Part shown: positions 1 to 11,591 of the stretch, in pieces
How the letters are laid out: each line of letters begins with the position of its first letter
Position numbering within the stretch: position 1 is the first letter of the stretch
Origin: Buddleja alternifolia
Lineage: Eukaryota > Streptophyta > Magnoliopsida > Lamiales > Scrophulariaceae
Assembly (NCBI GenBank): GCA_019426215.1
Contig: CM033394.1
Coordinates: 23,022,195-23,086,194 of the forward strand
DNA: 64,000 bases
Direction: 5' to 3'
Notes under the pieces: generated by a model
Told to the model about the DNA's origin: nothing
Seen by the model: the letters and a program-made list of their open reading frames with translations, nothing else
The model's database searches: none
Made by a program: the position numbers and the translations under genes

Positions 1-1082
1 GGAAAAATAGCAGATTTTTGGAAATTTCCAAATCTAATTCAAGTTGGAGTCTTCCCCTTCCACCCTTATATATATTAGATCAGTTCTCAAGGGTTAGGAG
101 ACGAAATACACGTACAATAGAGCCCTAATGGGGTTTAGACATAGTTCTTACATGTTCATGAAGATTTTCAAAAACCCTTGAAGGTGAAGAAATCAAGAAG
201 CATGGAAGAGATGAAGATCGAAGTTCAACCATCAAAAATACGAGGGAGTTTCTTAGATTTAGATTTATTTTTGTCTATAAATATGAATCTTAATTTAAGT
301 TTCTATCTTTTATCTTTTATAATGAATTAGATTCTTCGAACTAAGGCCATGTTGAGGCTAAATTATGATATTTGAGTTATAAATTTTGTTTTTCATATTA
401 ATTTTATTGTTGCTTTGTGTATTGATTTTGTGTGTTTATTCCAATCGTATGCCTGATCACCATATGCTTGCTAATTAGCCTAGTTTATTCATTCGAGTGA
501 ATATAAGTTAGGGTTCAAAGAAATCATCACATCATCCGAACCCCATGAGGAATTGCTCCTAGAGATAGGTATAGATTTCCGGGTGCAGTTAGCCGGATTT
601 ATCCGGGGAAATTCGAAAACATGAATGCATGGCTAATGATTTGATTCTCAGATAGACATATTTAGAGAACCGTCACGTAGTCATAGGATTATTACAGCCG
701 AGAGATCGGGTAATAGTTAATTGAGGAGTTTCTACCAAAGCAACATTAGTCTAATAATATGATAACGTGATTTTAACAAGAATTAATTAATTTGTGCCAA
801 CACATGTGTCTTAGTTGCTCTCTTCCATAGCTATCTTGATTTTGACATCTTGTTTCTTGTATCTTGCTTCCAGAATATTTTAGTTAATTCTTGTTTTAGT
901 TTATTTTATTGCTTTTAAAATCTTTAAATCTTTATTTTTAGTTTAATTATTGCTTGCTTTAAATTCAAGAAGTCTAAAATATAAGTCTCTGTGGGATCGA
1001 CAATCCGGACTTAAAAATTCACTTTATTACTACACACGACCAATCCACTTGCTGTGCAAACACGTGAGGATTTCTCTTGTCA
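1..1082 (+). mobile_element. LTR of tRNA-Asp-type gypsy/LARD family, 5' end outside window
   Basis: This is the 3' part of a long terminal repeat. It matches four other LTRs here (5044-6662 and 57355-58965 inverted; 43470-44737 and 61226-62461 direct), most clearly in the stretch 960-1082: 'aagtctctgtgggatcga', then a 'cactttattactacac' block, then a TGTCA end at 1078-1082. A TATA-like stretch lies at 65-76. Downstream, the sequence switches at once to Sirevirus env-like coding sequence, with no primer binding site. It therefore looks like a solo LTR inserted in that ORF. The start and left target duplication lie outside the window. Confidence 0.8.
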
Positions 1083-2273
1083 TTAGTTGAAGCGTTCACG
1101 TCTGAAGTCACAAGTATTCCAGCGTCTGCTGAAGAAGCCGTTCGAGCGTCTCCACCAGAGGACCTTCCTGACGCTCCTGAACCCGTTGCTGATGATATTG
1201 CTGAGGATCTTTCTCTTGACATACGAGGTACTGTCTTTGATCCCGCATATCAAGTGCCTATTGACTCTCTCAAACACTCATCCAGGTTCAAGCGACCGGC
1301 TCCTCAAGCAGTTCGTCTAGATGAGAGTCAATCTTTCGGTCCTTTACTCAAATCCATCTTGGAGAATATCAGTGCCCATGCTACTCAGAACGAAGAATCT
1401 CTCCACTGGATTAAAGACGATTTGGCAAAAATTGAGACTCACGTTATGAGCGCTCAGATTGCGCATATGCGTAGTTCAGCTCAAGCGGCTGTTGGTGAGT
1501 GCAAACAAGACTTTCAAGAAATGCATGATGCCACTCAAGCAAACCAACTTGCCATGAAAGAAGAGCTTGAAAAGCGCCTTGAAACCCTTGAGACTTCTCT
1601 GAATGCTGCTACCAGCGCCAAGCTCCTCGCCCTGCAGGAACGATTTGACAAGCTTCTAGACGACATCACAGATTCTATGTCTTAGATTGCTCATCAGGTC
1701 AGTTTACTCACAGATCATTTTCTAAAGTCTGATGACGGCAATAAGGGGGAAAAGAAGAAGAAATGACAAAAGAGAAAAGTGTCTAGTTCAAGAGCTTATG
1801 AGCCTCCGTCTCCTAAGCGTCAAGTTTTTCCTTCTCCTTCTGCGCTAAATCTCCCCTCTTGGATAACTGCTTCTGAGGTAAGTGCTTCTGCTGGAGCGTC
1901 TAGTAGAACGCTAAGAGAAACCCCACAAGCACTATATCCAAATCTACCAATACCTTCTCGGGCACTGCTTGAACAGTTTGACATCCCTCTTCAAAGAACA
2001 TCTATTCCAGAACCTACAAATCCAAGAATCTTAGCTGAAGAAAGGAAGTTGACTGACTTCATCCAATCTTTCAGAATTTGCCTAAGGTATATTGGTATTG
2101 ACCCAACTGATTGGGACAATCACTTTACTGCTTTCAAGAAGAGACAGAAAGAAGAAAATAAGCTCATAATCAACAAAGATTATGAAGCGATGATGACTCT
2201 GGAAGATAATCTAACTGAAGCTATCCGAGCTGAAATGCCCAAGCGATACAAAGTTAGACCAAGACGTTAAAGC
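1083..2273 (+). pseudogene. 3' part of Sirevirus env-like/accessory ORF (broken)
   Basis: The reading frame corresponds to the C-terminal third of the third ORF of the full Sirevirus copy (27447-28553): an acidic leader, a shared WIK-D-LAKIE block, a coiled-coil-like helical stretch rich in Glu/Lys/Ala, a basic KKRK segment, and a conserved tail around 'RYIGIDPTDWD'. Two in-frame stops break it, TAG at 1683-1685 and TGA at 1764-1766. It ends at TAA just before 2271. The 5' part is cut by the LTR ending at 1082. Sireviruses are known to carry an additional ORF after pol; its function is unproven. This copy is non-functional. Confidence 0.75.
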
Positions 2274-2501
2274 CTTTTGATCTGCATTATCAATATTTTT
2301 GTCTCTTATATTTTGTTTGTCTAATTGTAAAAATGCTTGTAATCCTTGATATATATAAAATGCATTTTTTCAGCTGAAACATCTCATTGAAGCGTAACTA
2401 ACTTTAACTAACCGTATCTAATCAAAGCTAACTTTTATTTTGGCTGTCTAACTCTTGAACTATAAAAGAGTAAGTATTGCCATCATCAAAAAGGGGAAAA
2501 T

Positions 2502-3511
2502 TGTTATGAACTTCATGTTAGATGGTTTGATGATGACAATTAAGACCTTTGTTAGACCCCAAAAATATGTATGTTTGCTTTTCAGCTTTGAAGCGTTAGA
2601 TTTGTAATAGGCTTTGCTTTATTCTTATTCTAGATTGTTAGGCTAAGTAGTCTTAGGCTGAGCGTCTGATAATTTTTGAGTGAGTTTATCAGTGGTAAAG
2701 TTCAAAGACTCAAGCGCCTAAATTCTGAATGAAGATAAAGTCTCCAAGCGTCCAATTGACCAGCTATATCAAGCGTTACCTTATAGGACAGAAGAGATTT
2801 CACCTGAATTTATTGCTAAGTCCAGAAGGAGTTTTAATGCAAATATTCTCAAAGCATTAAATACCAACGGGCATTTAATTCAAATGCATTAAGTGCTGAT
2901 AAGAGCATTAAATGTGATAAGCACTTTCAGACGTACGGAGAAGCCACCCTATTGGACTGTCAACTATTCAAAGACTGCAGCACCAACTTTTGTGCAGCAG
3001 ATTTTCAGGAAAAAGGACAAAAGTTGTTCACTCGCGGAAGTGAGAGACACGCGCCCTTGCATGTGTCAAAAGGACACTTTTTTCAAGAATGCCTATAAAT
3101 AGGACTTCAACAACAAGCCAAATACAGAGAACAATTATCAAGACGAATTGCTGTTGCATTGAAGTCTCATTCCTTAAACTCTCAGAAAAGCCAGAATACT
3201 CAAGAAAACATTCTCTTTGCTTTTCTTCAATTCCTGAGACAGTCAACAAATATCTCAAACATTCTTTTCGAAGAAACTACATTACTACTGAGATATTTCC
3301 AGTTGTTTGAACTTCATCAAAATCAAACAAACCGTTTTAGAGAACCCCAACCAAGCCTCGCAATCTATGTGAAGTCGAAGTTGGATACTTGCCATATTTC
3401 TGGGTGAAAGAAGCAAAGGGATTGAAGTGATTTGGAGCAGAAATCTGTGTGATCGAGGAGCTCAAGTCATCGACATCCATCTCTCCCTAATTTGTAGAAG
3501 ATTCTGTGTGA
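2502..3511 (+). mobile_element. Truncated 3' LTR of Sirevirus (Copia)
   Basis: Starts TGTTATGAAC just after a polypurine tract (about 2487-2500, 'aaaaaggggaaaat'), exactly as the 3' LTR of the intact copy starts at 28806. Homology runs for about 1 kb, through the 'ctcaagtcat' and 'catctctccct' blocks, and stops near 3511. The last third of the usual ~1.54-kb LTR is missing; minus-strand LARD sequence follows. Confidence 0.8.
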
Positions 3512-3777
3512 AATAAATGCAATGTAAGAGGGATAAGCGATACAATCCTGAAATGGAGAGAAACGGAGGGAGCATGGTGGTGGGCTCATATCCCAGGATC
3601 AAACTGTGATCAAAACCTGAACGAGAGAAAACTCAAAGGAAACCATATCAAAACGAGTTAAGGGGGAGGGAAACAAAACGAGGGCACAAAAGAAAAAAAA
3701 GAAAGCAATAAAAGAAACTTGGGTTGCCTCCCAAGAAGCGTTTGTTTATAGTCATTAGCCCGACTCCCTTGCACTGC

Positions 3778-4896
3778 TCATGGTGGATCATAAGGAGCAA
3801 TGCCAACTTTGTATGGACGAGCCTTTTTGTGCTTTTTCCAGTTACGTAGAGGCTTTTCCTCTCCAACCTCTATCACACAACCTAAAAGAATTAGAAGTGA
3901 GCATAAGGTCTCATTCAAAAATACATAATTGAAATGTAAAGATGAAAGTTTAAGAGGAAGTGACGAAGAATCATCAATGGATGATTGCAACTCATATGCG
4001 GCTGTCCCATACTCCCCTAGCCTTGGTTTTGACAACTCAAATGGTGGTTCATCCAAGTGATTAATATATCCTTTGATTTTTTCATTCTCGACCGTAGTAT
4101 CACTTGGGTTCTCAAAGTATGCATCGAATGGATCACTAGAGTTGTAAACCTTGACTTCAACCTCCTCCACTCTATCTCTCTGGTTATTGATACAATTTTG
4201 TAAGAATTCGAGAGATATGGTGGTAGGCGACATTGGGTTCTTGAAGATTTCTAATGTTCTTTCTTGGCCATGTCTGGGAATGGTTTCAAAAATCTCTTTC
4301 TTCAATCGTGGGTGCTCAGGTGCTTTTACCTCAATTTTGATACACATGGTTTCTGGAGGTGGTTCTTCTTCAGTGATAGGGTGTAGACATTGTTGTTCTA
4401 AATCAAAACCTTGTTCAACTTCTATATTGAGGGATGCCTCATTCTCTTTGGTGCTACTCTCCATGGTGCAAGGCGTTCTCTCCTTCCATAAGTTAACTGC
4501 TTGATTTACTAGTCTTGCCACTTCCTTGCTACGAGCTTCCGACTCCTTTCTACGAGCTTCTGACTCCTCGAAACTTGCTTCTGCCTCCTTTATGCTAGCT
4601 TGTACCCATACACTAAATTCATTTCCCAAGGCCTCAATTTTAGACCTCGTCTCTAGCTCCTGTTGATGAAAACTATCATGTTGTTGGTAAGGAAGGCTAC
4701 CGGCATGGTCAAACCCCGATGAAAGTATCATTGCATCATTGTTGTAACTCCATGTTGAGCTTGGATGATTTATCCAACCGGGATATATCATGTTATTTTG
4801 ACATGTTGAGCTTGGGTGATTTATCCAATCGGGATGGTAGATGGGCTCATAGGATTCCATTTGCATTGAGCTTGATGTGGTGATTGATGAATCCAT
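3778..4896 (-). CDS. Uncharacterised 372-aa ORF of a LARD-type retrotransposon
   Basis: An uninterrupted ORF starting about 120 bases after the primer binding site, where gag would normally sit. I see no zinc knuckle, protease or polymerase motif. Visible features are a Ser/Pro/Tyr/Trp-rich N-terminus with a repeated 'INHPSSTW'-like motif (about residues 25-50), a charged helical segment near residues 85-135 with repeated 'EAR-KESEARSKE' character (likely coiled coil), an acidic centre, and a more hydrophobic stretch near residues 325-345. A region just downstream in another frame resembles sequence conserved in other plant LARDs. Function is unknown. The intact frame among so many decayed neighbours suggests either youth or selection. 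It could also be a decayed gag beyond recognition. Confidence 0.55.
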   Translation of the reverse strand: MDSSITTSSSMQMESYEPIYHPDWINHPSSTCQNNMIYPGWINHPSSTWSYNNDAMILSSGFDHAGSLPYQQHDSFHQQELETRSKIEALGNEFSVWVQASIKEAEASFEESEARRKESEARSKEVARLVNQAVNLWKERTPCTMESSTKENEASLNIEVEQGFDLEQQCLHPITEEEPPPETMCIKIEVKAPEHPRLKKEIFETIPRHGQERTLEIFKNPMSPTTISLEFLQNCINNQRDRVEEVEVKVYNSSDPFDAYFENPSDTTVENEKIKGYINHLDEPPFELSKPRLGEYGTAAYELQSSIDDSSSLPLKLSSLHFNYVFLNETLCSLLILLGCVIEVGEEKPLRNWKKHKKARPYKVGIAPYDPP

Positions 4897-5043
4897 ATCC
4901 TGACATGGTCATTGAAAGTTATAAGCACTCATATCTTCAAGAACTAGAAATATACAAAATAAAAAATTGACTTAAGCTCAGAACGAATAAGAGAATCTCG
5001 ATATTAGATACCATAGTTGTCCCCGGCAACGACGCCAAAAACT

Positions 5044-6662
5044 TGACACGACAAAATCCTAGCAAGAGAACTAGGTCGCGTAAGTAGTAAAGTGGATGTT
5101 TAAGTCCGGGGTTATCGTATCCGCAGGGACAACTATAATCTAAGTACCGGGACTACTGTATTACTCAATTCTACGTTAGATCGGTCGATAAAAGGTTGAT
5201 TTTAACTAATTACTTAAGTTAATTACTAAAATAGTTTATAACCAAATAAGTGGAAGAAACGATAGAAGAGAAACGATTAAGGCACATGGTTCAACCATTT
5301 ATGTATTTCGATTTTGATTAAGGTTCTATTGGATTATTAGATGGATTTAGCCAAGGCGAAATTCCCTAACATACGTACTACCCAATCTCTTGGCATAGCA
5401 ACCCTACCTTAGTTAACGATTTCCTATATATCTCTATATGAAAACCCGTCTTAACAAAGATGCATTTAAGGTCTAAGAATTCCCCACGTGAATGGAAAGC
5501 CACCTAAAGAAACCAAGTCTATCTCTAGTCGGTTTAACTATAGGGTATTCAATGTTTATATCTTCCCTAGGTTATTATCTCTCGATCTCTAACCTAGGCA
5601 TTTTATCGAACACTTGGTGATCAAACAAGCGAAGCATTGAGCTCAACTATTGAATACATAGCTAAAACCAAAATTAATCCAATAAACACCAACAAATCAA
5701 CAATCAAAATAACATAAATGGCCTATCCATGGCCTCAATCAAACAAGTTTAGCTCATATTCATGTCAAAAGTGCAAATATAAATCATACAAGTCATAAGA
5801 GGTTTGAACAAATTCAAGAAATAAATATGTAAAAACTCCCTAATTCTTGTAGAGATGTGTATTCCTCGTTGAATTCTCCGTCTTCTCACGAATCCGGGCC
5901 TTCAAGTAGACGTTTTGACCTTCAAAATCACTCTCCCAAGCTCCCTTTCCCTCTCTTTTGGCGTGGCTGCTGCTATCTATGGTGAGTTAGGGTAAGAAAT
6001 GGCTAGAAGGGGTATTTATAGACCAACCCGCTGTCTCGAACGCCGCGGCGTTGGGTGTCGAACACCGCCGCATTCAACATTCTGCTCCTGAACGCCGCGG
6101 CGTTGGTGATGAACGCCGCGGTGTTCCCCTGCTGCTCCGGCCAGTTTTGGTAAACTTCCCATAACGTTCTCTACCGATGTCGGAATACACTGATTCAAGA
6201 TGCTGTAGAATCCTAAAACAAATATCTACAACTCTCAAGAAGACACTGGGGCCTAAATCAAATGTTATAGATGACAAAATCGTCTCACACGTCACTGAAT
6301 GAGAAAACTCCATCGTAAGACGTCTCTTCCGATGACGTTTTCACCTCCTTCCCTACATATCTGATCTTTGTCTTCAACATAAGAAATGTACCTTTGCCTC
6401 TTATATTTCCATTGGTATAAGAAGTGTGTAATTTGGACATGGGTAGAGAAATGTATTCCATAAACTCTAGCACTGCGCAGACAGTTTGTATCTTTATGCA
6501 TGATTTACCTTCAATCCTTGTTCTTTTCCTCCAAATGTTATGTTATTCTATAAAATATGAGAAGACAAGGATCAAAGCATCATATGTGATCAAATTATCA
6601 AGGAGATAATCAAAACTAAGTCGATAAATGAGGGAAAACTAGTGTAAAAATAACATATATCA
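5044..6662 (-). mobile_element. 5' LTR of the minus-strand LARD element (1619 bp)
   Basis: Read on the minus strand it begins TGATATATGTTATTTTTAC at 6662 and ends CGTGTCA at 5044, followed after a short gap by the tRNA-Asp primer binding site. A TATA box (CTATAAATACC) lies at 6021-6011 on the minus strand. Just upstream of it, 6030-6135 holds repeated CpG-rich palindromes (GAACGCCGCGGCGTT). Sequence right of 6662 resumes inside a Sirevirus gag, so 6663-6667 (ATTGG) is the expected right half of a target duplication. No left half survives. Confidence 0.75.
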
Positions 6663-7585
6663 ATTGGCGTTGGAGGAGAAGGTGCAGAATATTGAGGCGC
6701 TTGATATTGTTGTTGTGCTGGAGCAGGCACTTGATATGAACTTTCTCCTTAATGCTTAGAACTATTCCCTTTCTTTTCATATCTTAAGAACTTTCTGAAT
6801 ATATTTAGAAGCGCTAGTTTCTCATCCTCACTGATATCCAAAACCTTTCCCTTGTTACCCGATTTACCCTTGATTAATGCTATAAGTGCTCCAGTCTCAA
6901 TTACCGGAGTACTCACAACATCACTGGCTGAATTCAACTCAAAATCAAATACTTTGAGCTCTGAAAAGGTGTCTTCTGGACTTAAAAGATCCAACATATT
7001 AGATTGTCTCATCGTTGTTGTCTTCATTAAAAATCTACTAGGTATACTTTTGAAAATCTTAACCACCATTTCTCTGTTTTGCAAGTCCATTCCCAAAGAT
7101 GTAAGTTCTGTAAAAAGAGCTATGAATTTTATGTCCAATTGCTCTAGTGTCTCGTTAGGCAACATCTTAAAATCATTAAACTTTTCTTTAGCGATTGAAA
7201 GTTTGTTTTCCTTGATTTGCGCTGAACCACCACAAATTATGGCTAACTTATCCCATATCTCCTTGGTAGTGTTACAAGATTTGACCTTGTAGAATAAGTT
7301 GTCTTTATCATCAATAGCAGTGTACAAAGCGTTCCGACCAATATTGTGTAGATTAAATCTCTGACGCTCATCTGTGGACCATTTCTGCTTAGGCTTCTCA
7401 ACATAGCCATCTGGAGTCTCTTTTGTGGCTCCAGGCGCTCTGGTGATTACTTTGTAAATTTGAATAGGTCCATCTGAAATAACATCACACATTTCCTCAT
7501 CATAGAAACACAAATAAGTAAAAGCTTTGACCTTCGATCAGTCATAGTTTAACTCGGTTAACTTAGGAACTTTAGAAAATGCCAT
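6663..7585 (-). pseudogene. Sirevirus gag, 5' fragment
   Basis: Copia-type gag closely matching the gag of the full copy (18204 onwards). The start codon at 7585-7583 is followed by the conserved N-terminus, then the UBN2-like capsid region with the 'GGSAQIKENKLSIAKE' and 'LEQLDIKF' blocks, up to the Gln/Pro-rich linker before the zinc knuckle. It is broken by an in-frame TGA replacing the Trp after the N-terminal 'ELNYD' block, and by another stop at 6751-6749. It is cut at 6662 by the LARD LTR. Its LTR and primer binding site lie directly to the right (7670-9190). Inactive. Confidence 0.8.
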
Positions 7586-7681
7586 GAAAAATTTAAAAGC
7601 AACTAAATTTTGACAAAGGATCTAAACAAGCAGTTATGCTTGGAAATTTAAAATTTCAACTTTAACCTCTCTGATACCACT

Positions 7682-9190
7682 TGTTGTTCCCAAGTGGCAT
7701 ACGAAAAGGTCTAGAAGAAGGGGTTGAATAGACCCTGAAGTCTTTTTTGACTTCAAAAATTATTCGTATTAAAATTAATTTGGACGCTTGAAAATGTAGG
7801 AGCTTGGCTAAGCGTCTACTGAAGACTATTTTTAGAAAGTTTACTTAGACTTCAAGATTTGAATACTCTAACCAGATAGGTTTAAACGTTCACTTCTTTA
7901 ATCAGTGTTAGTACAGCGGAAACATTTGAGTCTTCTCTTTGAAAGTTTTAGTGTTCCAATATGCAACTTAGTTACTTAGCGTTTGATTTAGTCAAATAGA
8001 CACTTAACTAATTTACTTGTCTTTTTCAAGATAAAAGGTAGAATATAAATATAGACATTATATCAATAAATAAATAAGACACGAGAATTGTAAGGTTCAC
8101 TGGGTTTGTGTAATCCCAGCTACATCCTTCTACTCCTTTCCACACATGAGGAATTCACTAAAATGAATCATGAAGCTTCACAAAGACAACTTCTACACAA
8201 TAGCAAATTGATGAAGGCTTGATCTCGAGTTCCCTAATTACACAGATGTCAACTCGGCTAAGATATGCTTCTGACAATGCTTCTCTCACTCAGAAATAAT
8301 ACTTTGTCTTCAACAACTTCGTCTCACAGATGGAAGAGGTTGATGGGTTTTTTATCACGGTTTTGTTTGATTTGAAAAGTTCAAACACTTTGGTAATATC
8401 TCTTTGAAAGGTTAGGTTCTTCTATGAAGAGGTAAGAGATATTGATTTGGCTGTAGAGATGTTTAAACTCAACGAAATTTTGACTATGGAGGATTTGAGC
8501 TTTAGAAGTTGGATATAGATTTCAACAGCGTAAGTGAATAATTCTCTGTATTTTAGGTTTGAGCTGTGAGTATCTATTTATAGACTTTTCTCGGGATTTG
8601 TCTGTTGGACACAAGTAGGGGTGTGAGAAGCACGAGGAGCGTGACTTAGTCTTTTTCTGACATCTCTGAAAAATTCTACTGCACATAGTGGGTAGCAGAC
8701 CTACTTTGAGTTGACAGCCAATGGGGAAGGCACATCCGTACCGTCAATAGTCCTTATCACATTTAATGCTCTTATCAAGCATTTCATGCATTAGAATTTA
8801 TTTCCCGTTGGAAATAAATGTCCGTTGATTGCATTTAATAACATATTGACTTCGGATTAACTTCAGGTGACAACAAGCGCTTAAAAACGAAAGTCATCCT
8901 GAATTGATTCATATGCGCTTGACAGTCGCTTAATGAATCTCTCATCTTCAAAGTCTTCAGACGCTGATCTTCGATTTCACCTTGATAGACTCACCTAGAA
9001 TTATATCTTAGCTCAAGCGCTAGATACTAGTCTAAAGCTATAAAGATAAAATGTCTTAACTAAAAATTACAACTTGATAACTTTGGACACTTATATATAT
9101 TCTAACAAAAGATAAACTTACATATCCTTGGGGTCTAACATGAAACCTATCTTGTCATCATCAAAACATCTAACAAAAAATTTCCTAACA
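7682..9190 (-). mobile_element. 5' LTR of a Sirevirus fragment (1509 bp)
   Basis: Inverted copy of the LTRs at 16579-18121 and 28806-30342. On the minus strand it starts TGTTAGGAAATTTTTTG at 9190 and ends GGGAACAACA at 7682. It is followed by a TGGTATCAGAG primer binding site for initiator tRNA-Met (about 7680-7669) and then gag. The C/G homopolymer near its 3' end is only four bases (about 7719), against 12 and 19 in the other copies. The left part of the element past gag is missing, so no target duplication can be read. Confidence 0.85.
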
Positions 9191-9987
9191 TAAAGAAAAA
9201 TGAATAAAGGAGTTTCTATATTTCTTTTAGGAGTTTTAATTTATTGGATAAATTCAATAATTAATTGTTTATTAGATGAAATAATTAATTATAAGGATAA
9301 GATTAATTATTAGTTAATTTTCTTTGGAAATAAATTAATGAATTAATTTATCTAATTAATTTGATTATTTAATTTATTTATTTATTTATTGGATATAATA
9401 AATTATTAATTAAATAGATAATTAATTAAACCAAAAGAAGCCCCGAGACCATATTGGGCGTCCATGAGGACGCCTATAAGGTCACGTTGGGCGTCCATAA
9501 GGATGCCCAACATACAAGGAATCTTTTCTTTATCTTGATCAATAAGTCCTGAGATATAAAAGGAGCCTTTGACCTAAAACAAGACATAGACTTTCATAAT
9601 TCTCCTAGAAAGAAAAGAAGAAAATTCTCCTCCCTCTCTCTATGCTAGCCGTCGCCCCCTAGAGGAAAAAGTGGGAATTTTTTGTCAATCAATCCGTGTG
9701 TGATAATTTAGAGACAACGTAATTTCGTTGTTCGGATCAAATTCAAGAAAGCAATGAATTCTAGAATTGAAGATTACATGAGGATTGAAGAAATCGGGAC
9801 TTCATCAATTCGAGTTTTTGAGGAGGAATCGAATTCTCCAACCACTTCGCTTCAATGGGTAAGTAGTTATTCGTTACGTGAAATTAAAGATTTGAATATG
9901 AAATCAAAGAATTTAAACTTTAGATTTTCAATTAAAATTTTTGAAATCCTTCTGCTGCGTTTATTTTATTTTTCGAGAAACCCAACA
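9191..9987 (+). mobile_element. Partial Copia LTR, probably plus strand
   Basis: AT-rich, then two ~30-bp units around 'ttgggcgtccat' (9457-9508), a TATA-like 'tataaaagg' (9556-9564), a CT-rich transcribed-looking segment, an 'atgggtaag' donor-like site near 9857, and an end at AACCCAACA (9987). This order suits the U3-R-U5 of a Tork-like Copia LTR. The 5' end is missing at the junction with the Sirevirus LTR, and no primer binding site follows. Orientation and family are inferred from composition and order only. Confidence 0.4.
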
Positions 9988-10588
9988 GGAACGAATCTCA
10001 TCTTGGATATTAGTTAAGACTACTACTTGCCCATTAGGTTACAGTTCGAGGTCAACCCCGCCAAAAGGTGAATTGGGTCTAACTACTCTAATGACAAACC
10101 TAATGTCACAAGTGTATCTTCAACTCGATTCCTCAGGTCTAAAGTTCATACGCACCTAATACAATTTAATCAATTTTGTCATTAACTATCAAAGAGTGAA
10201 AACCCATGTGATAGAATCGATGTGAGTCATGTCTGAGTGCCACTATCTCCATCGGTGCACCTATGATATGAGTTCTTCACTACTTCATAGTGATTGACGG
10301 GCACTTCTGTCGTCAAAACTCATATCATACAAGTCTTGATGATTTTCAATGGCCAATTGGGAACCCTTGACTTGCAGACCATTTTTGTACACAAGTATTG
10401 AACTCCTTTAATGTCTTAGAGAGTGAAATCTTGTGTTCATGGACTTATAGATGATTATAATATATAAATGTCAATATAATAGTAAACAACTAAAATGCCT
10501 TTTATTAAAAGAATAAAAACAATTACAATTTACTAATGTTCTTTCTTTCTCTAATCCTCTTATGGCATTTGAGGACATAAACCTAACA
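9988..10588 (-). mobile_element. Inverted partial Copia LTR
   Basis: Read on the minus strand from 10588 it begins TGTTAGGTTTATGTCC, then a segment resembling the start of the direct LTR at 11592 (TGTTAGGTTTTATGCCC, an 'atgccat-gagga-ttag' block, and 'ttaataaaaggcatt'). The two are related but diverged families. The left end is unclear and may run on past 9988. It abuts the RT coding fragment exactly at the YVDD motif. Confidence 0.45.
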
Positions 10589-11577
10589 GTATGTAGATGA
10601 CATACCACTAATGGGAAATGACATAGGCTCATTGACATCAGTCAAAGCATGGCTTTCAAGCACATTCTCCATGAAAGACTTAGGAGAAGCAACCTACATT
10701 CTTAGAATTCGCGTCTACCAGGATAGAGCAAATCGAATGTTAGGTCTCTCTCAAGCGCTCTACCTAGAGAAAGTTCTTAAGAGATATGAAATGAATAACT
10801 CTAAGGGAGGACTTCTACCCATGGGACATGGAATACATCTTTCTAAGTCTAGGAGTCCGAAATTGGATTAGGACAGACTCAAGATAAGTAAAATCCCATA
10901 TGCATCTGCAGTGGGAAGTCTCATTTATGCGATGTTATGCACGAGACATGACATGGCCTACGCTGTGAGTGTAGTTAGTCAGTTTCAAGCTAACCTGGGT
11001 GAGCAGCATTGGATAGCTTTGAAGACTATCCTTGAGTATCTTAGAAGAACAAAGGATATGTTTCTCGTATATGGAAATGAAGAAATGAGAGTAGATGGAT
11101 ATTCTGAATCAAATTTTCAATCTGATGTGGTTGATCGAAAATCTAAGTTTGGGTTTATATTCACTCTAAATGGTGGAGCAGTGTCTTGAAAAATTTCCAA
11201 GCAAAGTACAACTGCGAACTCCACATGCGAGGCTGAATGAATTGCTGCCTCTAAGGTAGCGAACAAAACTGTTTGGATAAGAAAGTTCATGGCTAAACTT
11301 CAAGTGGTTCCTAGCATGGAAATGATTTTGCCACTATGGTGTGACAATAATGGAGCAATAGCACTGGCTAAAGAACCAAGGTTTCACAACAAATCTAAAC
11401 ACATAGTGAGAAAGTATCACATAATTCGAAAATTCATTGGAAGAGGTGGCATCGACGTGCAGAAAGTATCCTCAGCGGAAAACATAGATGACCCACTCAC
11501 TAAGCCTCTATCATCGGCGGTGCTAGAGAAACATCTTGAGAAGATAGGACTCAAATACAATAGCAATTGGCATTGAG
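10589..11577 (+). pseudogene. Copia reverse transcriptase C-terminus and RNase H (broken)
   Basis: Begins at the RT catalytic YVDD motif, followed by the 'SFSMKDLGEA'-type thumb region, the connection region, then RNase H with 'CDNNGAIALAKEP', 'HIVRKYH' and the terminal 'DPLTKPL' block typical of Copia pol. It is broken by TAG near 10869-10871 and by TGA codons in the RNase H region (about 11187 and 11238) where Trp or Tyr would be expected. The rest of pol, upstream of YVDD, is absent. The fragment ends in a polypurine tract (aagtgggagat, 11581-11591) and the 3' LTR. Clearly a dead remnant. Confidence 0.85.
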
Positions 11578-11591
11578 TGCAAGTGGGAGAT

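Larger units (their letters stand above)
3512..6662 (-). mobile_element. Non-autonomous gypsy-like element (LARD type), 3' end truncated
   Basis: On the minus strand the order is 5' LTR (6662 to 5044), a primer binding site complementary to plant tRNA-Asp (5037 to 5020, a TGGCGTCGTTGCCGGGGA-like sequence), a 372-codon ORF (4896-3778), and then a conserved noncoding block around 3720-3770 ('ttgggttgcctcccaag') that recurs in plant LARD and Athila-like elements. No gag, protease, RT or integrase is visible. The 3' LTR is missing; the element stops at about 3512 against a truncated Sirevirus LTR. The right edge lies inside Sirevirus gag, so the element inserted there. Its left junction was later lost by deletion or rearrangement. 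Confidence 0.7.

Noticed and set aside
6852..7292. 146-aa plus-strand open frame
   Set aside because: Antisense shadow of Sirevirus gag.
9754..10017. 87-aa open frame in the Copia LTR
   Set aside because: It lies in U5-like LTR sequence with a donor-like site inside; no protein similarity recognised.
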